Source: Gossypium raimondii (lineage: Eukaryota; Streptophyta; Magnoliopsida; Malvales; Malvaceae). Taken from it: a stretch of DNA of 64,000 nt. A model generated the notes under the pieces. That model was given only the letters and a program-made list of their open reading frames with translations, did not search any database and was not told the origin of the DNA. Positions 13,977 through 25,700 of this stretch are shown piece after piece (within the stretch, counting starts at the first letter, position 1; every line of letters begins with the position of its first letter). The position numbers and the translations under genes were made by a program. The stretch covers positions 620,001 through 684,000 of the forward strand of contig NC_068567.1 in the NCBI RefSeq assembly GCF_025698545.1, written 5' to 3'.

Positions 13977-14514
13977 TGTTGGGGGTTTAACGTTCGAATT
14001 TAGAGCGCTAAGAAAAATTTGAAGTCGCAAAGCTTTTGTAACGGCTAGCTTTTTTGCTATTTGCTAAACTATAAAGTGTAATAATGAAGCATTATATAAC
14101 AGACAATATGTCCTTTTTTTCCCCTTAAAAAAAGGCCAAAATTATAATTTAAATTTAATTTAGATTCTTAATTCAATGGATTAATCGGTTAAGTATCAGC
14201 ATTTGAACACGGATCTGGTCATGAGAATTCAAGTGCTATGTAAGAGACAATGTAGCTGCAAATAAATGATGAGAGCTTTCCCTTATGATCCGATAGCGTT
14301 CCAGGAGACTCTGGCAATGGTTGCGAAGAAAGCATGATTGGATGTTTGACTTATGCATAATGGCACGGGAATAATTTTGTGATTGGTTCTAGTTTTTTTA
14401 TCTAAAAAAATTTGAAATGTTAATTTACTTAAATTGATCGTAATTTGGTTATCATGCTTTGATATTTGTCATGAAAATTAACATTTTAATAATTTATATG
14501 TACGTAATTAATAA

Positions 14515-14660
14515 AAAAAAGTGAACTCAAGCAATAGATCCATTGATTGACGTGAATGCATCCATGCTCGAGATTAGATTTGATTTGGAAGTTTATCTAT
14601 GTAGTAGTATGATGGGTGTATAAGTTTAAGCATGCACTGTATCAAAAACAAATTAGCAAA
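14515..14660 (+). repeat. Dispersed repeat family B, copy 1
   Basis: It shares 'gaactcaag', 'agatccattg', 'gagattag.tttgat' and a 'tgtat.aaaa' end with 16165-16266 and 20695-20790. Short, non-coding and ending in an A-rich run, it could be SINE-like, but I see no clear A and B box. Confidence 0.45.
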
Positions 14661-14971
14661 AAGGTTAAATTATGGTATTAATAATTGTAATATGTGTAAG
14701 TTGTGAATTTAGACATTTTAGTTTAATTTAGTCATTTTTAGTTTTATTCAATTAAATTCATTAAGTTCTATTATCTTCGAATCTCATGTGATGTGTAGTG
14801 CCACATAAGCTTGCTATTTTTACATATTCACATATTGCTCATAAAAAAGTCTATTTGCAAAAAAGTTGGTTAATAATTTGATGACTATCATTTGCATAAA
14901 GACTTGAAATAATTTGACAACTGTCATTTGTGTAAGGACTTGAAAATTCAAAATTTAAAAAGTATAAGGAC

Positions 14972-15397
14972 TAGAGGTGCTCATGGGCCGGGCCGGGTCG
15001 GGCCGAGGAAACAATTTCGGCCCAAGTATTAGGCCCAGACCCGGCTCGAAATATGGGTCTAAAATTTTGTCTAGGCTCGGCCCGGAAAAAAATTTCTAAG
15101 CCTGAGCCCGGCCCGGCCCGGCCAATTTTTTTAATAAACACTAAAAATTTATTTAAAAAATAAAAAGTATTTTAAAAATATTTAAAAAATTAAAAATAAA
15201 TATTTATTATATATTCGGGCCGGGCCGGGCTGAGCTCGGGGCCAAAAAAGTGGTGCCCGAGGCCCGGTCCATTTTCTAAACCGGCCTCATTTTTTTGCCC
15301 AAACCCATATTTCGGGCCTATATTTTTACCCGAACCCTCCCATATTTCGGGCGGACCGTCGGGCCAGGCCGGACCGCCCGACCCATGAGCACCTCTA
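14972..15397. mobile_element. hAT-like MITE, copy 2, with 8-bp target-site duplication
   Basis: The left end TAGAGGTGCTCATGGGC is matched by the inverted right end GCCCATGAGCACCTCTA (one or two bases differ further in). The flanks carry a perfect direct repeat ATAAGGAC at 14964-14971 and 15398-15405, the 8-bp target duplication typical of hAT transposition. Subterminal GGGCCGGGCC blocks and an AT core match copy 1. Non-autonomous: no ORF. Confidence 0.85.
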
Positions 15398-16164
15398 ATA
15401 AGGACTAAAAATGATTTAATTGGAAAACATGGACTAAATACTACTAGCAGAATTTGACCTTAACAAAAATCAAACGGCTTTAATTGCTACTGTTTGGGTT
15501 AGGACTATAACTTTGATAAATACAAAAACTAAATTTAACCAATTAAAAAAATATAAGAACTAAAATTTGATCAAATTAAAGAATAAAAACTAAATATACA
15601 ACAAATACTACTAGCATAATTTGACCTTAACAAAATCAAAATTTAACAATTTATATGCTATAAATTAGCTAAAATCAATTATAGAATGTCAATTTTTCAA
15701 AGTAGAGAGATGAAATTTAGAATTAAACCCTTTTATTCATATATTTGAGGAAGAGTAAGGATTGCATGAAATTGTGATTTCACGTTATTTTAATCATTTC
15801 TCAATACGAGAATGACAAATCAGATTTTTCCTCTTGATTTTTAGCATTTCTAGTTGAATTTTAATTTTTCCAGGGGAAAAAGTTGAAAACTAGGAGGAAA
15901 AATCTGATTTATAATCTTCGTATTGAAAAGGGATAGGGATGACATAAAATTACAATTTCATACCATCTCTTCTCATTTGAGGAATTATACTTCTATATTC
16001 AAATCTGATTATTCGAAAAATACAACATAGTTTCTAAGTCAAATCATCAATGGAATAGGAAGCTAACAGAAACCTGTTGTACACAATGCAATTAATCAAT
16101 TGTATGATCTGTATACATACTCCACCAGTATTCCTCTAAATGAAAGAAATTTGAGCAAAATGTA

Positions 16165-16266
16165 TTACATTGTCGAACTCAAGAAGTAGACCCATTGGTC
16201 GAAAGGGAGTTCACCCGTATCCAAGATTAGAGTTTGATCCGCAGATTGTATTGTATAAAAAAATGT
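16165..16266 (+). repeat. Dispersed repeat family B, copy 2
   Basis: It matches 14515-14660 and 20695-20790 with the words 'gaactcaagaagtagaccca', 'attagagtttgatc' and 'attgtataaaaaaa'. Non-coding. Confidence 0.5.
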
Positions 16267-16383
16267 AAAACATTGTCGATAAAAGGTGTTAAGCTCATCG
16301 AAAATAACATTCCGAAAAGCCTACTTAAGAGAAGAATAAAGAATTCCGAGATTTAACCTTGCAAGCAAATACCCTGGAGCAGT

Positions 16384-17347
16384 TCAGATTTCCCCAAGAG
16401 AAATCTGTTTATTGCTGCTACATGAACCGACGATAGGTTCATTAGGATGGAAGATGGTTTCGTTAACAGATCCTGTATGGCCAGGTAGCTTATACAAGAT
16501 GTGCAGGGATGTTGTATCCCATATGTGCACCATCCCTTTTGTGACCTTGCTGCCATCGGGTGACCAGCCACATTTCAGCAAGTTCTTTTCGAAATTGTGT
16601 CGGTGCCCTTCGAAAATCTGTACGCAACGATTCTGTGGTGCATAAGGGGGGCATATACCATATTCAGAGTTTGTAATCCATGCCATTAGTGAGAAGATAG
16701 GAACTATCGTTATCATATCTTGATGACCCTGAAGTGTCATCGATACTTCACCTTTACGTAAGTCCCAAACTTTAACATCGTTATCAATCCTGCCTGTAAA
16801 GATCTTATCCGATGCATCGGAGAAACTAATGACGGTAATCTGGTATTTATCAGGAAATGTTTGGATAGCACCTCTTTGACGCATATCCCAAAGCTTAGCC
16901 GTTCCGTCATCGGAGCTACTAATGACAAGAGGTGGTCCTCTTTGTGATGGACAGCATGAATTCACAAAAGAAGAGTGTTCCGCCATTTTTTTGATTTGTT
17001 TTCCCGTTTCAACTTGGGTCTTGCTGATATTATCTGGGATCCATCGATGGTCCAATGAAGATCCAAGACTGCATTCTTGTGTCCTTTTAGAACCATAAAG
17101 TTTTTGCAGTCATAAAGTTTTTGCAGTCCCGATGTGATCCAGATTCGATGATGGTCCTGGCAGGGTTGAACTTCGTCGTATATATAGCACTCTGATGTCC
17201 GGTTAGCAACATCATTGGTGATTCCGGACTCGATGTATGCTTATTTCCATTCCTGTCTGGTCCTTGTGGAGCGTATGAGCCAGTGGACCATTCCATCGGC
17301 CTTGGACCCGACAGAGCATTTCCACCCTCCCTTGCTACAATTTCCAT
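16384..17347 (-). pseudogene. WD40-repeat pseudogene, SNRNP40 (U5 snRNP 40 kDa)-like
   Basis: Read on the minus strand from an ATG at 17347, the N-terminus (GGNALSGPRPMEWS) and many WD40 blocks (GHQSAIYTTKFNP, DDGTAKLWDMRQRGA, DNDVKVWDLRKGE, CGWSPDGSK, LPGHTGSVNETIFHP, final GEI) match the plant U5 snRNP 40-kDa WD40 protein, a spliceosome component. The frame is broken several times. About 11 codons are missing just before DCKNF. A 17-bp tandem duplication near 17094-17127 throws the frame out. A deletion near 17020 removes part of a blade and shifts frame again. The stretch around 16670-16720 is scrambled, and four codons are lost before the final WD blade. No introns are visible. It may be a processed copy, but the parent may itself be intronless, so I cannot decide. 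Confidence 0.85.
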
Positions 17348-17726
17348 ACCTCAGCTTAGTATTTAAAGGGTAGAAAAGTACACTTCTCGGAGCTACAGCC
17401 TGAAACGTAACATTATAAGTAAAGGATTGTATCGGGATAGCATAGGCACGTTGTCGGCAGGCCTAGACTTCACAACCTATACTGCAAATTTAACGAAAAT
17501 CTAGTAAGAGATCCTATCCTTCTTCCCTGCAAGCCTAAATAACATCAGGACCATACATATCGGTAGCGAATATGAGCATGAACTGCAAAGCCAAAAACAT
17601 CTTACATTCAACTAATCGAAACAACATGCCACGTCTAGATTATGAAACAGACCGATGAGCTACACAAATGAAGCAGTAAATAATCTATACTGAATACATG
17701 CTAATAAGCTAAAGGGTGAGCGGTAA

Positions 17727-17960
17727 AAGTACTACGGAGGCCCTTGTACTAAGAGCCAAATTACATTTTGCCCCCATTTATTAAAAAAAAACAAATTAGT
17801 CTCTGTATGATAAATCAAATAGAAAATTAAGCTATTGTTTGCCTTAAAGGGCCCTAAACCACCTTTAACTAAGATATTTATGTTAAAAACAATCCTAGTG
17901 TCCAAATGGATAAAAATTAGTAGTATGATGCATTTTGGTTACTTGTAAATAAGATACACC
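17727..17960 (+). mobile_element. MITE-like fragment, 'ggtaaaagtac' family
   Basis: It begins 'ggtaaaagtactacggaggc' and continues 'cttgtactaagagccaaatt' and 'cattttgccccc', the best preserved left end of this family in the window. The right end is lost or unrecognisable. Confidence 0.55.
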
Positions 17961-18039
17961 ACTCTCATCATTTGTAAGAAGAGAGCTTATTGAGAGCTAC
18001 TTAAGAGTGTGCTATATTATAAGCCTTGGTGTATATATT

Positions 18040-18375
18040 TAGACAAGGGATCTCGTCCCCCCCCTTGGAGCCTAATAAAGAGCAAGGCAAGATGTCTTGT
18101 CCTTGATGAAAAATGGCTAATGCGAGACTTCTTGTCACTCTTGGACGAAGTGAAGACCAAAGTGAGAGGTGCCATCTCTCTTGATGAAAAATGGTTAAGG
18201 TGAGAGGTCTAGCTCCCCATTAAAGCTTAATGAAGACCAAGATGAGATGCCTGCCCCCTTATGAAAAAATAGCCAAGGTGAGGGGTCTCGTCCCCCCTTA
18301 GAGCCTTGTCAAGGCCAATGTGGAAGATTTCGCCCCCTTGATGAAAAATAACCAACATGAGATGTCTTAGTACAT
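18040..18375 (+). repeat. Degenerate 78-bp minisatellite, about four copies
   Basis: The word gatgaaaaatggctaa and its variants recur at about 18105, 18183, 18261 and 18340, spacing 78-79 bases. Each unit also carries a 'gtctcgtccccc'-like block and an 'aagaccaaggtgaga'-like block. The array is more GC-rich than its surroundings and keeps a short open frame only through one and a half units, so it is not evidently coding. Confidence 0.75.
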
Positions 18376-19733
18376 AAATACCATGGACTATAAAAATAGA
18401 TTTGTACTAATATTTTTAGATGCCTTGTCCGAGGGAAGACGATTCACCAACTATCATCTTTACTTGTGTAGCGGCTTGTATCTCCTTACACTAGTTCTTC
18501 TATTCGAGCTTTAAAGGAAAACAAATTTCAAATGACATTGGGATATCATATGCCACACTCTACTTAATCCCACTTAAGTAAGAAAGACCATAAATTCTAA
18601 ATATTAAACACGACGTTATCTTTAATATAACATATGCTCCAAGTAAAGGCATCCTTAACCTCTACACACACCTCATTAGTGTCCACGAGTGATTTGAATT
18701 TAGTGAAGTAATTTGAATGTCTTGTTTCTCAATGACATTCGTTAAAGACTCCACATCAAGCCTACCATTAGAACAATAATTGTTTGGAATTTGGAAAAAT
18801 CGATGTCCACTTTAAAGAATAAAATAACAAACACGAAAAGATATAGAATGAAAAAAGAATCTCCTCGATAAAAAAATTGAATGCAAAGAAGAAAATAAAT
18901 CTTTTGAATTCATAAAGAAGTTTTATTTATAAATATTTAAGCGAGAATTTGAAATGGCCTTAAAAAAATAATTGTGATAAAGAAATAATATTATTTCAAA
19001 ATTCAAAGCAAAGGTGCGTGTCTACGAACAATTAGTGCAAAGGCACAACAATTGAAACATTAATCGTAATGCTTTAGAATTTTCTTTTAGCATCATTAAA
19101 GTTTTGATTTAATTCATATTTCATCTAAAGGGCAATTTTTATGTCCAAGTCAAACACTCGATGTATCACCCAACACTTGGAAGTAAAAATTGACGAAGCT
19201 CAACTTCATTAGAAGCTTAGTCTTAACCTCGTAAAATATCATGTCATTGAAGTGAATATACCAAGCATTCAACTTAGTGACCTATAGATGGAATGCTTGA
19301 TGATTGGGATGTATACAAAGCAAACCCTTTATCAAGGGTAGAGGGAGAGGGCGAGTAATGGTCTTAGTCTCCTTCAAATGAAAAATTATTTTTATAGTCC
19401 CTTTAATTTTAGAAAATATAAATTAATATAATGATAAAAATTACATTTTGACTTTTAAATTTTATTTATTTATTATCGGTCCTTTTAAAACAATAAGTTA
19501 ATTATTATAATAATAAAATATTATTATTTGTATAGGATTCAAAGAACCTCACTATCAATCAAAATAATGTAATTGAAATTTTTGATTATTTTAAAATCTC
19601 ACAACTAATCAATAGTGTATTAATAAATTTGGTTCCAAAGTAGGACTTCACTAAAATTATTTCAAAGAAAATAAAGGAAACAAAAATCCACAAATTGCAA
19701 AAAACCCCCGAAACATTTCCAATTGTTCTATTC

Positions 19734-22700
19734 ATGTCCCAGGATTCAGCAGAATCATCTCCTTCCTCCAGCAGGGACTGGTTCTTCCCTTCACCTTCCT
19801 TTATCCACTCCACTTCTAATTCTCCACAATCCCCAAATTACCCCCGTAAGTTCTCCACTATTCCAAGACACTCTCGCTCTTCTCCTACTGATTCGAAGCC
19901 ACCCAAAACTTCAACGTTCCGTAGCGTTTCTTCCTCTGGTTCCGCCGCCTATGGAGACCAAAAGTATGGTAGGGGTCGTCGGAGAATTGAACTTATTCGC
20001 AGGAGCGAGAAAACGGCAAAACAAGAAAAGGAGGGCCCCGTTTTGGAACAGAAACGGGACGTTTCCAAGGCTGTTTCCGGTGTGAAAACAGCTATCGGCG
20101 AAATGGGTATTCGGGTTTTCGGTCAACGGGTCAAAATCCGGTGGCAGATGGCCTCCTACATAGCTGTATGTTTTTTTTTTTTTGTTTTTTCCCCATTTTG
20201 TTCTAGTTGACTTTCTTCTTCTTATTTTTTGGTCGATATTTGATAGTGTTTGTATACTTTGTTTTTACAGATTTTATTTACAGCTTTTGGTTCTTTAGTG
20301 CACAAGAATTTCTCTTTACATAATCAAGTCATTGACTTGCAGGTACATTTCCCTATAGAGCTGATCCTATTTTATAATTATGTTGTTTAATTAACTGGAA
20401 CTATTCTATTTTAGTGCATGAACTTGCTTCAATGGCCAACAAGTTGGCCTTTTTTTGTTTTTGGTCTGATGATTCAGCTTATTTTTACATGTTTATCATT
20501 TTTTTTGTACTTTAAAGAGTTTTCAGTAACTGGTTCTTACTGCTGTTAACTTGCACGAGAAGTTAATGCCTCAATGATTTGTTTATTGAGACTATGTTTT
20601 GATTATTACTTTTTGCTTCTGGAAAAATTGCTATGAAACTAACTATGTCAAATAGATATAAAATAATGCACATTCAAACATATTTGTCTCATGAAGTCGA
20701 GTGGTAGGCCCATTAGCTGAAGTGAGTTGATCCATACTTGAGACTAAGGTGAGCGTGTGTGTTTTTGAACTTGTGTTGTATAAAAAAAGAACATATTTGT
20801 CTCATATAACATAAAAATGCTCCATAGTTTGTAGTCACAAATTTGGTTTCTTATCATGCAAAAGTATTATTATGTGTTTTTGTATGGAAATGCATTTTTA
20901 GCTTCCTTTCTTTGAACTAAAGGAAAACAGTAATGACAAAATGAAGCCTCTGCTTGCGAATACCTTTTCGAACATATAAAATCTAGGTTTAGTGTACTTA
21001 ATAATAATTAAATGAATGTGCATCTGCTCATACTATAGGATCCATCTACGACTTATTGTTAACTAGTTAATATGAGAAAACTTGCTAAACAAAAATTGTT
21101 TCTTGATTGCAGGACCAAATTTCAACTATGACTATTAGATTACAAGCTTGCAATACGTCAGACACTTTTGATACCATTTCTATATTGCAAGAGAGTGATC
21201 ATCTTTCCAGTAAAGGATTAAAAATTCTAGCTCTGACTGTCTCAATTGCACTGCTATCCATGCCTCTCTTTGTTTTCAAGTATATTGACTATATCTCTAA
21301 GTTTAGATCCTCATACAATTGTTCTGAAAAGGTTTCTCTTAATAAGCAACTTGAATATCGGGTAGATGTCCTTTTATCAGTTCATCCATATGCTAAGGCA
21401 CTTGCTTTATTGGTTGCAACTCTAATGCTTATTTGCCTTGGAGGATTGGCACTCTTTGGTGTCACTGATGATAGCCTAGCCGATTGCCTTTGGTTATCTT
21501 GGACTTATGTTGCTGATTCAGGTAACCATGCCAACTCTGAAGGAATGGGTCCCAGATTAGTTTCTGTTTCAATAAGCTTTGGTGGGATGCTTATCTTTGC
21601 AATGATGCTTGGGCTTGTTTCTGATGCAATTTCTGAGAAGCTCGATTCGTTGAGAAAAGGAAGAAGTGAGGTTGTTGAGCAAAACCACACTCTAATTCTT
21701 GGGTGGAGTGATAAATTGGTAAACTTTTAATCAGACAATTTATCTATGGTTACGAATCTCATTGGGTTTGGTTCTATTAAGTTTGTGCACTCTTGGTTGA
21801 TGTAATTCATTTTCTTCCTGAATAAAGGCCAATCTTTCTAGTATTTGGACCTTTACATATATTTACACCATGTGCATATGTATCATATATTTTTTAATGT
21901 CTGGTGATACAGGATGAAGGAAGTTGATTCAAGAAATATAATTAGTTATCTTTCGCAATCAGAAATTTTGGACACATGTGTTTATATTTGACATTTTCTC
22001 CTCATGATTGAGTTTATAAGCACTTATGTTGTCGATTTCAGTTGTTGTAAATTATGATATTGAGATTTCCTCTGTGTTGACTCTCTTTGTTTCCTTCTAT
22101 TTTTTCCCCTTTAAGAAAAAAAAAATATTATTCTCTCTGGTTTTCCATCCCTAGTTCTTTTTATTTCTCCCTAATTTCTTCTCTCTCTCTCTCTGAAATT
22201 TTTCTACAATCTCTACTCCCTAACTCTTTCTAGATTCTTGTTCTACATCATACGAACATCTGAATTTGTCTTTGCACATACTATATGCAAGATCCAGGAC
22301 TTACCGCCTGATTTAATGTTCAGTATAGAATTACGTTTCTGAATTCACAGAAGACACTTTGGCATTTTTGTTTAGTATTTTAAAAATTGTTTTATTCCAC
22401 TTTGATGACCTATGAGTACCTCTACAAATTTCAGACTCAACATTATATATGTGACAGGTTTTATGCTGTTGTTCTCTACGTTGTTGATTATTTTGTTGTC
22501 AATGCAGGGTTCATTGCTCAATCAACTTGCCATAGCTAATGAGAGTTTGGGCGGAGGGATTGTTGTGGTGATGGCTGAACGGGACAAGGAGGAGATGGAG
22601 CTAGATATTGCTAAAATGGAGTTTGATTTCAGAGGGACATCTGTGATATGCAGAAGTGGAAGCCCTCTAATTCTGGCTGACCTTAAAAAAGTACAGTTCC

Positions 22701-25700
22701 TTTCCTTTCGATTTGTATTTCAAAATAAGTTGGCTAAAAATCTCACTATCAGATTTAGCAGGCTCAACCCTCTTTAAAGATAATCTAAAAATATAAAGCT
22801 GAATCAGCTAGTGTAGTTGAGGAAACCTTACAACACTCCAGTGTGATAGCTGCAGCTTCATTTTGTTTTAATTTCATCCATGCGTTTGGTGTTGAAGATG
22901 TTTAAAGCTTAAAGGATTTGTACATGCTGGGGCCACTAATTATTCTGCTAACATGCCAATTCTTTCAGGTTTCTGTGTCCAAGGCCCGTGCAATTGTTGT
23001 CCTTGCTGATGACGGAAATGCTGACCAGGTCTTTGCAAACGTGTTAATCTGATGTATCTCTGATGTTGGTTAGATGATGGATGCTGACTCTTGTTCATGG
23101 TGTAATGCAGAGTGATGCTCGTGCTTTGAGAACAGTTTTAAGTTTGACTGGAGTAAAAGAAGGTCTAAGAGGACATATTGTAGTGGAACTAAGTGATCTT
23201 GACAATGAGGTTCTGGTGAAACTTGTTGGTGGAGAACTTGTTGAAACAGTTGTAGCTCATGATGTTATTGGGCGCTTGATGATTCAATGTGCAAGGCAAC
23301 CTGGACTTGCACAGGTTAGCTTCTCCAATTTATAGTGTGACATTTCTTGCTGATCTTTTTGGACTATATTTAGCATCCTATCAGTTATACCTTTAGTAAT
23401 ATTGGAGTGATAATGACAGATATGGGAGGATATCCTTGGGTTTGAAAATTGTGAGTTCTACATAAAAAGATGGCCGCAATTGGATGGCATGCAATTTGAG
23501 GATGTATTGATTAGTTTTCCTGATGCTATTCCTTGTGGAGTCAAAGTTGCTTCACGAGGGGGTAAAATTATCCTGAATCCTGAAGACTCGTATGTTCTAC
23601 AAGAAGGAGACGAAGTTCTTGTTATAGCAGAAGATGATGACACCTATGCTCCAGGCGCATTACCTATGGTGATTTCATTTGCTTTTTTCTTTCTCTAAAT
23701 GCAAAATATATTTTGTGGTTATTCTTGCTAGCCTTATCCATTTTTTCATTTTGTGGTTCTATTTGGCCTATAGGTTGCCTTGTTCAAATCAGGCTGCCTT
23801 GAGGCTCAGTAGTTGGAGAAATCAATTAAATGAATAAACTAAAGACAGAAACAAATCAGTCTAATAAAGAACACATTCATGGCAAGAACTAGAACATAGC
23901 TTTTGTTATCTGGTCTTCAGTCAGTTTTCAGGTAGTTCTTCTAAATTGTCTCAATCCGGAGTGGTCATTTGTATATTTATGCACACTTTATGAAGGAAAC
24001 TGTAGATTTATGATAGGTTTGTTGTCTGCCTTTAGTCTATTTTAACTAAAATTTGGCCATCACCATGTTCTGTGGTCAACACCATCAATGGTGGCACAAT
24101 AAACTGGTGGAAAACTGAACCAAAAACTGGAGAGAATTGCTTATTGATTGTTTCTCTTTCTCTCTGAGTCTAATCTGATAAAGAACCTGTTGCTATGATT
24201 GTGGAGTAATCTAGAAAACTGATTAAGATAATTTAGGAACCAAAAGGGACTGGAAAAGGAGCTGGTATGGCTTGTCACAACAGGGTGGTGCCGATGATGA
24301 AATTTAATAAGTGGGGCATACCATAGTTAAAACAACTTACAAAAATATAATCAATTTGGTCATTCAGGTCAATGGAGCATCATTCATGCACATTGCTCGA
24401 CCAGCAAGAAAGCCCCAGAAGATTCTACTTTGTGGATGGAGGAGAGACGTTGATGATATGATTGTGGTACGTTCTTTTTGTAGCTCCTAATCGTGTTTCT
24501 CTTCGGCTGAATGCTGCAGGTATGGAGAGGGAGTTTACCTGGAGACTTTATTGTCCCAAAGTTGATGGAAAAAATACTTCTTTGTGGTTGGCGACGAGAT
24601 ATGGAAGACATGATTATGGTAATATTATGTGGAATCAAGGATGATGCTCCCACTCTGCAAATTGTCACTCAATATCAGCTATTAACTCCAAGAAATCTTC
24701 ACCAATTTCAAGACTCCCCCTTGTGTTTTTACTTTTGATGCACAAAATAGGAACACATTTTGTTCTTTGTCTTACAACGGATGTGTACTCGTTAATCTTT
24801 GTTTAGGTTTTGGATGCCTTCCTAGCTCCTGGATCAGAGCTCTGGATGTTCAATGAGGTAGTTGAAAGTGAGAGGGAAAGGAAGCTCATTGATGGTGGTC
24901 TGGACCTCAGTAGATTGGTTAATATAACACTGGTTCATCGTGAAGGTAATGCAGTGATACGGCGTCACCTAGAAAGTCTTCCATTGGAATCGTTTGATTC
25001 AGTAAGTATCTTTATCAATGGTATATTATGATAGAAAATTACAGGGAATTTTCAGTTCATAATAATCTTGGTAATTGTTAGAAGGCGTGGCATTGGCAGC
25101 CACCTTGCAGATTTGTTGTGATAAAATACATTTTTAGATGAATGTCGGATAATGAGCATTTTAAGATGAAAATGGATTTTCTTCACAGCATGATTTTTTT
25201 TGTGCTATTTGACATATAATAGGTCCTTTATACCCTTCTGAATTAGGATATGTGATGATTGAAGAGGTAGGTTTCAGGGATTTTTTTTTTTTGGTTTCTA
25301 AATGTCTATTTTATGGTCTGTACAGATCCTAATTCTGGCTGATGAATCTGTGGAAGACTCGGCCATTCAAGCTGATTCCAGATCTCTTGCCACATTGCTA
25401 TTGATTCGCGATATTCAGGTGTTATGAGTTTTGATCTTTAAGTCTAGTTCAATTCAATGGATTCTTTTCGGTCCATAGTTTTTCTACTTGCTTAGTAGGA
25501 AAAGCTTTCCTTGTTGTTGCTACGGCTCGACTCAATTTCTTTGTGAACTATTTGGTTTTCATCAACAAACTATAAGCATATTTTTAACTATTTATTATTA
25601 TCCATGAAAACAGGCATATTCGTGAATCTTGATAGCATATTACATGCTTATACTTCAGATATTGACTTCCGTCTTTGTCTTTGTCAGCCATAAATTTGAA

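Larger units (their letters stand above)
13898..16383. other. Intergenic region with repeats
   Basis: No gene is visible. It holds the promoter of the gene at 13376-13897, a dispersed repeat at about 14515-14660 related to 16165-16266 and 20695-20790, and a hAT-like MITE at 14972-15397. The rest is AT-rich MITE-like debris. Confidence 0.65.
17348..19733. other. Intergenic region between the WD40 pseudogene and CASTOR
   Basis: No supported gene. It contains a MITE-like copy (17727-17960) and a 78-bp minisatellite (18040-18375). The rest is AT-rich unique-looking sequence. The last 200 bases before 19734 should contain the CASTOR promoter and leader, but I see no convincing TATA box. Confidence 0.6.

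Noticed and set aside
18009-18203. Open frame of 64 codons on the plus strand
   Set aside because: It runs through the 78-bp minisatellite and stays open by chance through one and a half units; no family similarity.
24368-24618. Both CASTOR exons 8a and 8b used in the same transcript
   Set aside because: The frame would allow it, but the 53-nt gap is too short for a usual plant intron and the known protein has one copy of this segment.
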